The notes under the pieces were generated by a model. It had not been told where the DNA came from. It saw nothing but the letters and a program-made list of their open reading frames with translations, and ran no database searches. From Annona cherimola (taxonomy: Eukaryota > Streptophyta > Magnoliopsida > Magnoliales > Annonaceae): DNA of 64,000 nucleotides. The translations under genes and the position numbers were made by a program. The DNA is taken from the NCBI GenBank assembly GCA_030490835.1, contig CM059973.1, positions 52,270,008 to 52,334,007 of the forward strand, given 5' to 3'. How positions within the stretch are numbered: the stretch's first letter is position 1; every line of letters begins with the position of its first letter. Of this stretch, positions 11,702 through 25,759 are shown piece after piece.

Positions 11702-13314
11702 TGTTGGAAACATGTGGAAAATAAGCCAAGTCTATATTTTGATGATTAAAAAATCAATTTGAGTAAGTTTTGGTTACTAACATATTTGTGAAAATGATTA
11801 AAGGATACACAAATGAAGAAAATGAAGCATGACAGGTTAAGTCGATTTCCAAGTCAACTCAGGCATCGACTTAGGCCAAGTCGACTCCAGCAGCGACCTC
11901 AAAGCGTCATTTTCGTCCAGCATTCAAATCGGGGAGCCAAGCTGCTAAAGTTGCAAACGAAGTCGACTCCGCATGCGACTTGGGTGATGTCGCAGACCAA
12001 GTCGACTCCGGCATCGACTTCAAACTTCTTTTTCTGTCTAGAGTTGAAATCGGGGACGAGAGCTGCCGAAGTCGCATCCGAAGTCCACTCCGCATGCGAC
12101 TTGGGTGAAGTCGCAGACCAAGTCGACTCCAGCTTCGACTTCAGACTGACAGCATGCATTTTGAAGATCACAACAAGTCTAAAGCTAAGTAAAGATGCAT
12201 GGATTCATCAATTCAAATTAAGAACACACATTTGGACATCATTGGGCACTCCAAGATTCAAGTATTCAAGATTTCAAGATATAGAGCTTAAAGTTTTCAA
12301 GCTAGGATGATTATACTAATTTCCAAGAGTTATAAATAAATGGGAGAACAATTAATATGAAGAAAATCAAGTGATCAAGGTCATCTCCGAAGATTTCATG
12401 TTCATCAAGCAAGTTGAGGAAATGAAGTCGCACCCGAAGTCGACTTCACCTGCGACTTGGGTCAAGTCGAGGACCAAGTCGACCTAGACTGGAACTTGAA
12501 GAAGTTACGAACACCGAAGTTGCACCCGAAGTCGACTCCATCTGCGAATTGGGCGAAGTTGCACCCGAAGTCGACTCCACCTGCGACTTGGGTCGCAACA
12601 GTCGGAAATTTTTCGAACGTTGGCGCATTAAATGTGCGCCACCTACTTCCAAACGTTCGGATTTCCTCAAAATTTATAAAATACATTTAATATGAACGTG
12701 GAGGGTAGCTAAGAATTCATTGATTGAGCACAACTCCCATCTCTAAGAGCATTAAGTGATCAAACCATCATATAGAAGAAGAACCTCGCTTTCAAACTGC
12801 CAAGAGTTGCTCGTTGAATCTTTCAGACTGCATTACAAGTTCTTCTCTGCGCCAAATCTGCCTCTACACATCAGTAACGTGTAGAAACATTCTTTTACTT
12901 TTTCTTGTTGTATTGAACTTGATTTAGTTTGGGTAACTAGGATCAAGTGTAAGAAAAGTAGTGTGTGATTGGAGTGGAACTCGTCACCTACTTGTGCTGT
13001 GAATTGTTGATGCCCCATAGAGCTGGAATCTATAAGAGAGCAGTGACTCTAGTTGTATTTGTGAAATACATAGTGGAACCCAAGTCACAAGAGGTGTGAG
13101 CTTGGAAGAGTGGAGTAGGGAAAGTTGCCCGAACCACTTTAAAATCTTACTTGTTGATTTTTATTTCTGCTCTCAGCACTATATTGCTTTTCATTTATTT
13201 CTTCATAAAGGGGACTAGTTAATCCGGGATAAAAATTTTGTTTAAGTTGAAAAATTTTAAATACCCAATTCACCCTTCCTCTCTTGGATAATTGCCATTA
13301 ACTCGGGACCAACA
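11702..13314 (+). repeat. Sirevirus 3' LTR
   Basis: 1613 bp, same termini and layout as the 5' LTR: GTCGAC modules at about 11838-12150 and 12425-12600, TATAAAA at 12675-12681, single GCCCC...GAGAG unit near 13012. The GTGCG target duplication follows at 13315-13319. No genes. Confidence 0.92.
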
Positions 13315-13319
13315 GTGCG

Positions 13320-15027
13320 AAATTTATACAAATCACAAGAGCCTTAAGTATATTTTCACTCAAAAGGAGCTGAACATGAGATAAAGGAGATGACTCGAGT
13401 TATTAAAGGATTATGATTTAGAGATACTATACCATCCAGGTAAGGCAAAGTAGTAGCCGATGCATTGAGCAAAAATGTCAGCATAGTGCACCTTATTACA
13501 AAACAGAAAGGGTTGCTTCAGGAAATAAGACAGTTAGAATTAATTGTATGTCCACCTGGAGTTGAAACAAGATTATCACAAATGAGCATATAATCTTCAC
13601 TAGTTGAACAGATTAGGACTGCGCAGCAAAAGGATACAGACCTACATGCTCATGTGGAAAAGATGAAGAAAAACGGGTTAACTGAATTTGCTGTCGATGA
13701 ACAAGGTATGTATCGGTACAAAGGCCTCCTTTGCATACCTAATACAGCTGAGTTGAAAGAGCAGATTCTTAAATAGGCACATTTTTCGCCATTTTCCATT
13801 CATCCAGGAAGTACCAAGATGTATCAGGATCTCAAGAAAGTATATTGGTGGAATAATATGAAAAGGGAGATCGCTGAATATGTAGCCAAGTGCTTAACAT
13901 GCCAAAGGGTGAAAGTTGATCACCAACGGGTATTTGGAAAATTACAATCCTTGGAAGTTCCTGAATGGAAATGGGATGATATTACAATGGATTTTATTGA
14001 AGGATTACCCAAGACTCAGGCTGAGAACGACTCTATATGGGTAATAGTAGATCGGTTATCTAAAGTTGCATACTTTATACCCATAAAGAGGACTTACACC
14101 GCAGAAAGATTAGCCAAAGTCTACTATAAGGAAATAGTACGACTTTATGGAGTGCCTAAGTCAATAGTTTTTTATTGAGATGCGACATTCACATCTTGAT
14201 TTTAGAAAATTTTGCACAAAATCCGAGGCACTCAACTCAAGTTTAGTACAACTTTTCATCCCCAAACAGATGGACAAACGAAGCAAGTAAATCAAATTAT
14301 TAAAGACATGCTTCGTATGTGTACGTTGGAGTTTGGTGGTTCGTGGGATGAATATGTAGCTATAGCTGAGTTTGCATACAATAACAACTATCAGGCTAGT
14401 ATTCAAATGACTCCATTTGAAGCATTGTATGGACGACGATGTCGAACGCCATTAAACTGGGATGAAGTTGGAGAAAAGAAGCTAGCCCCAGATTTGTCTC
14501 AAAGAATGGCAGACAAAGTTCAAGTTATTCGCCAGTGTATACTCACAGCCCAGAGTCGGCAAAAGAGTTACACAGATTGCAAAAGAAAGGATTTGAATAT
14601 CCAAGTTGGCGAGCATGTGTTTATAAAGGTCACGCCATTCAAGGGAGTTATAAGATTTGGAAAAAGGGGTAAGCTGAATCCTAGGTATATTGGACCATTT
14701 GAAGTGTTGGAGAAGATTGAAAAGTTGGCTTATAGGATTGCTTTACCTCTGACACTAGCCTTAGTACACAATGTTTTCCATATTTCCATGCTTAGGAAAT
14801 ATATTTCAGATCCAACCCATGTACTGGTAGCAGAAAACCTACCGATCCAGGATCATCTAAACTATGAAGAAAGACCAATTAGAATCTTGGATCATAAGGT
14901 ATAGAAGCTTCGAAATAGGGAAATTGAATATGTAAAAGTTCAATGGAATAGATATTACGAAAGCGAAGCTACATGGGAACTAATGAAAGAAGTAGAAAGG
15001 AAATACCCCCAATCATTTAAAGAATAG
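13320..15027 (+). pseudogene. Tekay-A RNase H end, integrase and chromodomain
   Basis: Coding sense resumes after the Sirevirus with RNase H residues [16 protein letters not shown], then stops (TAA near 13382). The integrase region from ~13780 shows HPGSTKMYQDLKKVYWW and CLTCQRVK of the HHCC zinc finger, then the DDE core (WDDITMDFIEGLPK, IWVIVDRLSK), a break with stops at 14176-14210, FHPQTDGQTKQVNQ and the downstream YGRRCRTPLNWDEVG. The C-terminal stretch 14880-15027 (EYVKVQWNRYYESEATWEL) resembles a chromodomain and ends at TAG 15025-15027. Chromodomains direct chromovirus integration to particular chromatin. Several stops make it inactive. Confidence 0.88.
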
Positions 15028-15064
15028 ACGGTTTCGGGACGAAACCTGTTATAAGAGGGAGGAT
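15028..15064 (+). other. Tekay-A hairpin and polypurine tract
   Basis: A perfect inverted repeat GGTTTCG/CGAAACC with a three-base loop (15030-15046) immediately follows the pol stop, and the purine run AAGAGGGAGGAT (15053-15064) abuts the LTR start TGTGAAACC. The same pair of elements occurs at 21618-21655, 28481-28516 and 38693-38729 on the minus strand. Confidence 0.8.
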
Positions 15065-15926
15065 TGTGAAACCTTAACTCCCATAGGATTTATGTATATG
15101 CATTTGAATGTTTGATGTATGATTGATTGAATTATGAATGAATTATTTGCAATATTTATGAATTGTTGCAATTAGGTTGATAATTATGAATGACGATAAA
15201 AATCAAATATTCTAAGTCGAAATGGATTAATATGATTAAAGTGGTCTAATGATGATTAAAAAGTATTAGTGTGCCATGAAAAATTAGTTAAATTCCATAA
15301 TGTGATTAATGGAAAATAGGAGGCTAATTATAGAGCCAAGTTGGAAAATGTTAGAAAATTCATAACTTAACGCCGATAAGGCGGATTAAGGTGAAAATTA
15401 AGATGGAAGCCATAATTTTGTGCTTAATCACATGGGAAAGTAAGATTATGAAAATTTTGATGATAATTGATCATCAACGTCCAAAATTCAGAGATAACTT
15501 CGATTGATCATAACTTAGCTAGAAAAGTCGGATTGAGATGAAATTTGAAATGGACGGCTAAAATTATGAGATTAAGGTTATGAAATGATTTGATCAAGCT
15601 AATGATGAGGGGATAAGGCTTGCAAGAAATTGGGATCAATACTTTTGACTTTTTGCACCAAAAAGTGATTAGCATTTATGTTAAAAATAAGTAAAATAAT
15701 CAAATGAATAAGGACGAAATTGAGGTGTCAAAAGGAGGTCAATCGCAGGGTATTTTATAAATTATTAAAAATAAAAAAATCCCTACAATTATCTCATGAA
15801 TAAATGCATAATTTAAGGGCTAATATGTTAGCTTAGGAGAGAGTAGGTTGGGTGGCATGTATGGACGTCCAAACAGCCCCCTAAAGTGGATTTTTGTGAA
15901 TTTTTTTAATAAAATATATACCAAAG
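15065..15926 (+). repeat. Tekay-A 3' LTR, truncated
   Basis: Begins TGTGAAACC after the polypurine tract. The first several hundred bases align, with many differences, to the start of the minus-strand LTR ending at 35083 (shared AATTATGAATGA, GGCGGATTAAG, GCTAGAAAAGTCGGATTGAG). It is cut at 15926 by Tekay-C. No gene. Confidence 0.75.
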
Positions 15927-18900
15927 TATGGCACCCCAAATCCAGGGCTCCACATGGTCCTTACTTCGGGGTCGAAAAGGGTTGGTAAACGTGATTCAAG
16001 ATTGTTGCCCTGATTACACGGCAGATTTTTTTTATATGTGTATATCATCTATATATATGTATAACATCAATACATAAATAAACATTTTCATTCATCCAAC
16101 TTGGAAAACATTTCTCATATCAGAGTCATAACAAAAATTTCTTTACATAAAGGTTATCATATACATCATTTACATAAAATTCTTCAAGTTCACATGTCGT
16201 CTTCATCGTCATCGCCTGCCTATTATTTTTAAAAAAAAACATGGGTGAGTAAAGATACTTAGTAAGCAAGCCATACATAAATTTTCAATCTTTTTTTTAT
16301 GCATTTCATGTAATGAGTAATGCTATACATCCATGACATTCATAACATTCCTTTGGACGAGACGCTAGCTAGGCGCCCATCCCATACATGCTCCCATCTC
16401 AGGGAGGTCGCCGCCGGCTTAGGCCTGTATAAGCGACTTGATTATAGTGAGGGGGACATCTGGTCCGCTTACTACCTCAGCTATTGTGGCGCCCCGAATC
16501 GAGGCGTCCACATAGTCCTTACTCTGGGATCTTGTCGATTGGTAAATGTGACTCAGGATTGTTGCCCAGATCACGCGGCGGGTTCTTAATTGGATCTCGT
16601 CCAATTTTTTTCTTTCTTTATCATACACTTTATTCATATTAGACTCGTCCATATTATCAAAAATCATTCATATCTTCTTTTTATTAAAATAATTTACATA
16701 AGTACAATCATATTTGTAATATCCACAAAACATGTCTTCAACATGATTATCATACATTTGTCACTTTGGATGCATACATAGAACTGCAATTAAATTTGCA
16801 GGTCATTTCTACCTGACATCCTTTATGAGTCAGCTCCATAGCATGTTTGTCTTTATGAAAACACATATGACTAGTAATACTCAGTAAGCAAGCCTTTTTC
16901 TTTGGCAAGTAAACATTTTCCTTGCATTCAAATGCTTTTCTTTCCATTTGATAGGAGACACTTATCAAGTGATCAACTACAAATGGAATAGAAACATTTT
17001 CATAAAAATCATTTCATAAACATTGGATGTGCAAATGCTTCCTTTCCATTCCTGACATAGACCTTTGTGTATGGGTACGCTAGCTCAGCAAACATCTCAC
17101 ATAGCATGGTCCAATACGCCGGCTCTCTCTCCGACTTGGCCTTGTCAAGGGGGACCTTGTGTCCTTTACCTTGATTAGCCTACATGGTCTCCTACATTCA
17201 TGACTTTTGATTTTCTCGGCATTATATACCTCTTACACCAGGTGATTTTTCATTCTCGTGTAGAGAATTATTTGCACCATCCCTTTTCGAAACATTGTTT
17301 CGATAAAACATCATGTAAACCTTTTCATACTTATGCATTTCATAAAAATGCAATGCATTCATTCATACATGACTTTCTTTTGCCTCCACCCTCTTGGGAG
17401 GACGCCGCCGGCACACAGCCTTTACGACTCGGCAATAGTGAAGGGGGATTCCCGATCCGCTTACTACCTCCACCAAAGCCTTTTCCCTGTGCACCATGTT
17501 CATAAATACATATGCCGGCATGACATGACCATAAACTTGATAAAAATCATTTGAGAAGCAAACAAACATTTATCATTTCAAACATTATAGGTGTGGTCAT
17601 CCTTAAACACATTTCATAATCATATTTGCAATCATTTGCAATATTTGAAAAGCCATTTCAAAATAGAACTTGCTTACCTCCTCAGTCTGTGTCCTCCACC
17701 TTTTCCTTTCCTTTTCTTGTATAAGGAAAAATGATATTTTACCGATATCATTTCATGTCTTAGTTTACTTCCCATGCATGCTTTACAATCATTCATTACC
17801 TCATTTCTATAGAGGTTAATCTTATAAATAACTTGGTCATTACCTCCTTATATGGATTTTTATCCATAAATCCTTTAAAAATTCCATCCATATATCCTCA
17901 TAAATATATAAAAATAAATCTCAATTTTTTCCCAAAAACTCGCTGTTCACTGCTCATAATCACTGTAGCAAATTACTGTAGTAGATCACTGTTCACAGCA
18001 ACATGGGTTACTGCTCATGGGTTCCAAAAATTGATATTTTTTCCAAAAATAAAAAATACTATGACATAGCTTATGCTTAGTATATCATGGAAAATTTCAT
18101 ACATTTTGAATTTATCATCATTTACTTGGCTAAATAAATCATTTTCTCCATATACTAAAAATCAACATAAATTTACTTAAGCATAATCCTTAATTTCAAA
18201 AATCATAAAATTAATATATCATCATTCCAACATCATATTAATTTATCCCAAATCATCGTTTATCAATTTTGGAGCATTATTTACACATATCATATGTTAT
18301 CCTCCCAAATGCTCTATCTTTGCTCCAAATTTTTGATGTTTTGGCATAATTCCGATTAAGCATTATAACTATACTTATTTTCTCATGCTTAGGCATTATC
18401 TAAGCATGGTTTTACCCTACTTAACATCTAAAAGAAATTTGAGAAGAGATCACTTACCCGACATGGAGATATCCCTCTTTTTCTCATACTTTTTCTCTCT
18501 CTAACTTTCTCCTCTTCTTTCTCCTCAAGGCTAAAACGTGGTGGGGGTGAAAAATGCTTAAATGGAGTTGGGAGAATGATGCCTTGGACGTCCACCCCTT
18601 GGCCTTATTTATAGGGCTTGATTTTTTAAGAATTTGAAATTTACCCCCTTGCTTGATGTATTAAATTATAAAATGGTATTTTTTTCTAAATTTGAAAAAT
18701 GCATTGAGCCAAGAGCAGCCCACCCTACAGCAGCTCTAGCCCCCTATAGAAGCCCTATTTTCATAATTTTTTTTTATTTTTAAAATATTTAATTTAGGCT
18801 AATTAAATCTTAGTCATTGATCTTGGATGAGGATGAATTTAAACCATTGATTTTTGGTCAAATATCTACCCACCCCCCTACCATGCTCCTGCAATATCTT

Positions 18901-21617
18901 CTGTTCATTTATTATTTTTATTTTTTAATTATTTAATTTAATAAAAAGTCAAAAGTAGCATTAATGAAAAATTAAGCTACTTTTTGATCTCCTTTTGACG
19001 TTTCATCTTGACCCTTAATTTGTGATTTTCATCACATCTTGAACCATTCATCATGTCCATCATGAACTTTTAACCATCCATAAAAAATTTCATTAAAATC
19101 CAACGCCCAGATTGCAAATTATGAATTTTTCTTTATTTTTCCACTAAAATCCAAAATTGGATTAAAATATAAAAAAATTACTATTTTATCCTGTAGTAAT
19201 TAAATCTCATTTTTCGTCTTTTTGTGATTAGGTTAATCCAAGTGATTAACTCTTAATCACCTCGGTACTATTCACATGCACTATTCACGTGGTTTAATTC
19301 CACAATTGCATTTCTTTAACATCTAATACACATGTTTTCATAATCATGATTATATATTTTATTAATACATTACCTAGGGTTTTGTACATGTGTCTTAGAT
19401 TGGAGTTTCACAGCTATGGCCTAATCCTCGTGCATCATGATCATTCACATACATATGCCGGCATGATATTTATAAATCATAAACATTTTACGAAAGCATT
19501 TAACAAGCAATTAGCAATCATTTCATGTAAAGCATTATAGGAATGATCATCCTTAATATAATTCATAAAACATGTGAGCAAACAATTTGTAATCATTTAG
19601 AAACATTTTAGAAAGCATATAACTTGCTTACCTGTGTGGTTAACTTGTATCTTCCATTTTTTCCTTTCCTTTTCCTATACAGATGAAAAGGACCATTTCT
19701 TTATAATATTCTATGCTTGTATATCTTATAAACTTATTTTATTTTTCTAACCCGTGTGTGTTCCATCTCATACAATTATTTTTAATCGCCTTTACGTTTT
19801 TGGCTAATACTAACCTCTTTATCCTTGTTTTCTTGAACCTATTTCAAGGTCTAACTTGACTATTTCTTTAAAATAATTTGTTCTCTAATCCCCTTTATTT
19901 GCATGTCCATCACATCATAATTTCAAATATTTAATTAATAATAACTAAATTATATATATTTTTTAATTTTTAATTTTAATTAATTAATCTTTATTTACGC
20001 TGACTCAATTTATACAGTGTCAAATTACGTTGAATCAATACTAATTCAGCGAAACAATTATAATAGTTTTTAATCATATAATTTCTGAATAAAATCATAA
20101 TCCATGATTAATCGATGTAAATTCTGCCTAAGTCATTAATGATTGTCCATGTAATTAACGTTTTGTATAATATCTAAATGAAGTTTCTGAAACGATTGAA
20201 TATCACAATGACCTATACATAAACCTATACTAACATCCAGTAGGTTAATTTAGACTTTTAATTTATGAATTTCAAAAGTCAAAATAATTAGTATATAACA
20301 TCTGTTTGGACGTTAATTCCAATGGAGGAAATTAATATTTTTGAAAAATTTATAAATCATGAAGTTACAGCCATTGATTTTAATGGTACTTATGTATCCA
20401 GAAATTTATTTAACATATTTGATTAATTGAACGAATTCCAAAATTTTAAAATAAATTAATGACCATCATGATATTAAAAATAAAAGTTCTAAAAGTATGA
20501 AATCAAATTAAAATATCATATGTTCAGGAAGTTGAATCCACGTTCAGCTTATAGGAAAATTTAAAATAGTATATACATATATTAACGCTCAACAATGTTG
20601 TTTTAAAAAAATTAAAACAGTATCTATATAAATCATATCAACATTCATCAGGTTGAAAAATTAAAACTTTTAAAATGTTAAATAGACGAGCAACATTTCC
20701 TGAATGAGGAAATGAAATGCAAAAAAGAAAAGAATACAAAAAAATGTACCTGAATGAATGTTGTACGTCTAAGTGATGTTGCTCCTCTACGCCTATTTGC
20801 CCATTGCTGAAAAATTCAGCAAAATGCCCAGAAATGCCTATTTTATAGATAGCTGTTAACGGTTCACCTTGGTTAAAATTAAATTTAACCCATGGTGACC
20901 GTTTAACAGATATATAGGTGTTCCTTCATTTGTTTCATTCTACGTCCAGCACATAGGTATATGTTACATCTGCTACTTACGTGTTTCTCTAGTAATTTAT
21001 TATATATATATATATTATCAATTATCTACCTGTCCATGCACCGTCCATATGCTGTCGATGCTGCCAAGTCAATTCATGCATCTCCAGCGAGCTGTCTCCT
21101 TAGCTACTTATACAAATTATTATTAATATATTTACATTTACATATTATAGCTGTCCGAAAATCCAGCTTAAAAGTTATACTCATAAATTTTTTTTAATTA
21201 ATTAATTCGTGTTTTGAGATGAAATCTCTTTCGAAAATTATAAAGATGTTTTCCAAAATTTAATCCCGTCATTAAATTGGGCATATTAATTTAAGCTTAC
21301 CCATAGAATTTCACCAAAATTGGAGTTGGGTATATATTTTGATTTAATTATGCAATATATGATAGAAAATGGGCACATATATGTCTCCACAAAATTCACA
21401 TACATTTCAAATATAAATTTTGAAATTTCATAATTATTTTAAATAATTTTTCGTAACCCATTTTCAAACTAAAATGCGATAATTTAATCATCCATAAAAT
21501 TTCAAGTCAATTTACCTCCTCAAATTTCATTTATTAAAATTCATACATGGAAATTTACTATACATTTCTCACAATTTCTAATTCCATTTTCTAGGTGTAC
21601 ATATATGGGGTTTTGCA
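15927..21617 (-). repeat. Tekay-C 3' LTR, split by a solo LTR
   Basis: Two pieces, 15927-16484 and 19413-21617, flank the solo LTR 16485-19412; joined length is about 2.76 kb. The U5 side carries family landmarks (ATGCCGGCAT at ~19456, GCTTACCTG..., TTTCCTTTCC) while U3/R (19700-21617) has diverged from sibling LTRs. TATTTTATAG near 20839-20848 could be the minus-strand TATA box. No gene is visible in the whole stretch. Confidence 0.75.
16485..19412 (-). mobile_element. Solo LTR of Tekay-B/C type
   Basis: 2928 bp, with plus-strand edges TGTGGCGCCCC and GGAGTTTCACA, flanked by a perfect five-base duplication GCTAT (16480-16484; 19413-19417). No primer site or polypurine tract is attached. It holds the conserved palindrome ATGCCGGCAT (~17511), two GTTCA repeats (17944, 17991), and a TATA region TTATTTATAGGG near 18605. 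No gene. Confidence 0.9.
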
Positions 21618-21657
21618 ATTCTTTCCCCCCTTATAATAGGTTTCGTCCTGAAACCAG
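21618..21657 (-). other. Tekay-C polypurine tract and hairpin
   Basis: On the minus strand GGGGGGAAAGAAT abuts the LTR, preceded by GGTTTCAGGACGAAACC (21639-21655), the family hairpin with one mismatch in the stem. Confidence 0.75.
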
Positions 21658-23292
21658 TTATACTTCAAACAAATGGGGGTATTTCTTTTCGACTTCCTCT
21701 CGAAGTTCCCAAGTAGCTTCGGTTTTTGCATATTGGTTCCATTGGATCTTGACGCACTCAATCTCTCGATTTCGAAACTTCTTTACCTTGTAGTCCAAAA
21801 TTTTGACTGGTCTTTCTTCAGAATTTAAGTGATCTTGAATTGACAAATTTTCTATAATTAGTACGTGAGTAGGGTTAGCTATGTACTTTCTGAGTATCGA
21901 AATGTGAAAAATGTTGTGAATCGATGCTAGAGATGGGGGTAGGGCTACCCTATATGCTTAATTGTCAATTTTCTCCAATACTTCAAATGGCTCTATGTAT
22001 CTTGGGTTTAATTTACCCCTTTTTCCAAATCTTGTGAACCCTTTAAACAGTGTTATTTTCACATATACATGATCTCTAACTTGGATATTTAAATCTCTTC
22101 TCTTACAGTTAGTATAACTATTTTGTTGACTTTGAGCCGTGAGTATACATTAACGGATCACTTGCACTTTTTCTGCCTTTCTTTTTTATAGATCCGGAGC
22201 TAGCTTCCTTTCTCCTACCTCATCCCAATGTAGTGGAGTTCGACATTTTCGTCCATATAGAGTTTCGAATGGGGTCATTTGTATGCTTGCCTAATAGCTA
22301 TTATTATATGCAAATTCAACTATCGGTAAATATTCATCCCATGATCCTCCAAACTCTAAAGTGCACATACGAAGCATATCTTCAACAACTTGATTTACTC
22401 GTTTAGTTTGTCCGTCAGTCTGAGGATGAAATGTTGTGCTGAATTTTAACTGTGTACCTAAGGTTTGATGTAAACTTTTCCAAAATCGAGACATAAAACT
22501 GGAATCTCAATCGGAAACTATTGACTTAGGTACTCCATGCAGTCTCACTACTTCCTTGTAATAAACTTTAGCTAGTCGTTCCGCTGAAAAAATTTTCTTG
22601 ATGGCTAGGAAATGAGCTACTTTTGATAATCTATCTACGATGACCCATATAGCACAATTTCCGATTTGGGTTCTTGGAAACCCTTCAATAAAATCCATAG
22701 TTATGTCGTCCCATTTCCATTCTGGGACTTCTAGTGATTGCAATTTTTCAGGGGTCTTTTGATGGTTAGCCTTCACCTTTTGGCATGTCAAACACTTAGC
22801 CACATACTCAGTAGTTTCTCTCTTCATATTGATCCACCAATATAATTTCTTGATATCCTGATACATCTTAGTGCTACCGGGATGTATCAAAAATGGAGAG
22901 AAATGTGCTTCTTTTAATATTTATTCCTTTATTTTTCCTTGATTGGGTACACATAAGTGACCTCTATATCTATACATCCCCTGTTTATCTTGTCTATACT
23001 CATCGGGATTTTTCTTTGTCATTTTCTCAATATAGCTTTTTAGATTGTTATCCCCTTATTGAGTTTCTTTAATTTGCTCAAATAAGTTCGATTGGATTTG
23101 TAATTGAGACAATTTAACTTGTATTCCTGGCGGACTTACAATTAATTCTAGTTATCTCAATTCTTATAGCAGCCCTTCTTCTTTAGTGATTAGATGTGCT
23201 AAGCTAACATTTCTACTTAGCGCATCGGCTACTACATTAGCTTTGCCTGGATGATATAAAATGTTGAGGTCATAATCCTTTAATAACTCGAG
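21658..23292 (-). pseudogene. Tekay-C integrase and chromodomain
   Basis: Minus-strand reading gives the linker after RNase H ([16 protein letters not shown]), the zinc finger (HPGSTKMYQDIKKLYWW, CLTCQKVK), the catalytic core (ITMDFIEGFPRTQ, IWVIVDRLSKVAHF) open from 22890 to 22507, then FHPQTDGQTKRVNQ and a TAG before the next block near 22290. Several stops break 22290-21850. The C terminus (NREIECVKIQWNQY, ATWELREEVEKKYPHLF) is the chromodomain, ending at 21658. It parallels the Tekay-A copy closely but carries independent stops. Confidence 0.87.
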
Positions 23293-24660
23293 TCATCTCC
23301 TTTGCCTCATATTTAACTCTTTTTGAATAAAAATATATTTGAGGCTTTTATGATCAATGTAGACCTCGCATTTAACTCCATATAAATAATGTCTCCAAAT
23401 TTTTAAGGCAAAAACTATAATTGCCAATTCTAAATCATGGGTCAAATAGTTTACCTCATTAGGCTTGAGTTGTCTAGATGCGTATGCTATAACTTTTCCA
23501 TTTTCCATCAATACGCATCCTAATCCTTTCTTTGAGGCATCACTATATATCACGAACCCTTCATTTTCCATAGGTAATGTTAGAATTGGTGTTTCTACCA
23601 GTCTTATCTTTAGCTCTTGGAAGCTAATCTCACATTCTGATGTCCATTCATACCGAACTCCTTTCCTTATTAGCTTTGTGAGTGGAGTTGACAATTGTAA
23701 GAATCCTTCCACAAATCTCCTATAATAGCCAACTAATCCTAGGAAACTTCTTATTTCGGTAATGCTTGTTGGCTGGGGCCATTTCATTATTGCTTCAATA
23801 TTTTGGGGGTCTACTCGTATTTCCTTCTCGGATATTATGTGACCGAGAAAGGCTATCTGTTTCAACCAAAATTCACATTTCTTAAACTTAGCGTATAATT
23901 TCTCTCTTCAGGGAATTTCTAATACCATTCTAAGGTGCTTCTCATGCTCTTTCTCATTCTTTGAATAGATCAAGATATCATCAATGAATATTACCACAAA
24001 TTGATCTAGAAATTCATGAAAAATTCTATTCATCATGTCCATAAACACAACTGGGGCATTCATTAGTCCAAATGGCATGACTAAGAATTCATAATGCCCA
24101 TATCTTGTTGTGAATGTTGTTTTATGGATGTCCTTTGGACATATCCTCAACTGGTGGTATCCTGATTGTAAATCAATCTTAGAAAAGGTAGAAGCTCCTT
24201 TTAACTGATCAAAGAGATCATCTATCCTTGGGAGTGGATACTTATTTTCGACTGTAACTTTATTCAATTCTCTATAATCAATACAAAGTCTCAAACTCCC
24301 ATTTTTTTTCTCGCAAATATAACTGGAGCTCCCCATGGTGATGCTCTGGGTCTAATAAACCCTTTGTTTAACAAATCCTAAATTTGTACTTTCAATTCAA
24401 CTAATTCAGCTGGTGTTATCCTATATGGGGCCTTAGATACTGGGGTGGTTCCTGGAATAATTTCTATTTCTATATTTATCTCCCTTTTCGGTGGTAAATT
24501 ACATAATTCCTTTGAAAAAATATCTGAAAATTCTTTTACCATTGGAATTTTCTCTATGGATACCTCATCTCCTGTTATTATATTTAAAGAGATTAGATAG
24601 GCAGTACACTGTTGACGAATTAGCTTCGCTGCTTTCATAGCTGATACAAATCTTGTTGTC
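23293..24660 (-). pseudogene. Tekay-C reverse transcriptase and RNase H
   Basis: RT entry (GTTPVSKAPYRITP), a stop near 24377, then [47 protein letters not shown] and the active-site [11 protein letters not shown] (about 23975-24005). A frame break near 23905 precedes the thumb ([16 protein letters not shown]) and RNase H with [32 protein letters not shown]. The two long open pieces (24336-23908 and 23865-23293) show moderate decay. Confidence 0.88.
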
Positions 24661-24666
24661 TTCTGG

Positions 24667-25759
<1,093 letters not shown>

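Larger units (their letters stand above)
4534..13314 (+). mobile_element. Complete Sirevirus-type Ty1/copia retrotransposon (decayed)
   Basis: An 8781-bp element with two direct LTRs (4534-6154; 11702-13314), a tRNA-Met-type primer-binding site, gag, then pol in copia order protease-integrase-RT-RNase H, and repeated polypurine tracts. Target duplication GTGCG (4529-4533; 13315-13319) is perfect, and it splits the RNase H of Tekay-A. The first ~117 bp of the two LTRs differ at about five positions, so the insertion is not very recent. Palindrome-rich LTRs and multiple polypurine tracts fit Sireviruses. gag and pol carry several stops, a frameshift and a MITE, so it is not autonomous now. Confidence 0.92.
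871..15926 (+). mobile_element. Tekay-A: host Ty3/gypsy chromovirus (Tekay/Del type), broken and nested
   Basis: A chain of plus-strand segments reads in gypsy order: gag zinc knuckle and protease (871-1455), RT and start of RNase H (3194-4533), end of RNase H, integrase and chromodomain (13320-15027), polypurine tract and 3' LTR (15065-15926). The breaks are explained by insertions with target duplications: AAAGC/GAAGC around 1456-3188 and GTGCG around 4534-13314. The 5' LTR and most of gag lie left of the window. The 3' LTR is cut at 15926 by Tekay-C. A C-terminal chromodomain and the protease-RT-RNase H-integrase order place it among chromoviruses; Tekay/Del is my best lineage call from motif style. 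Confidence 0.85.
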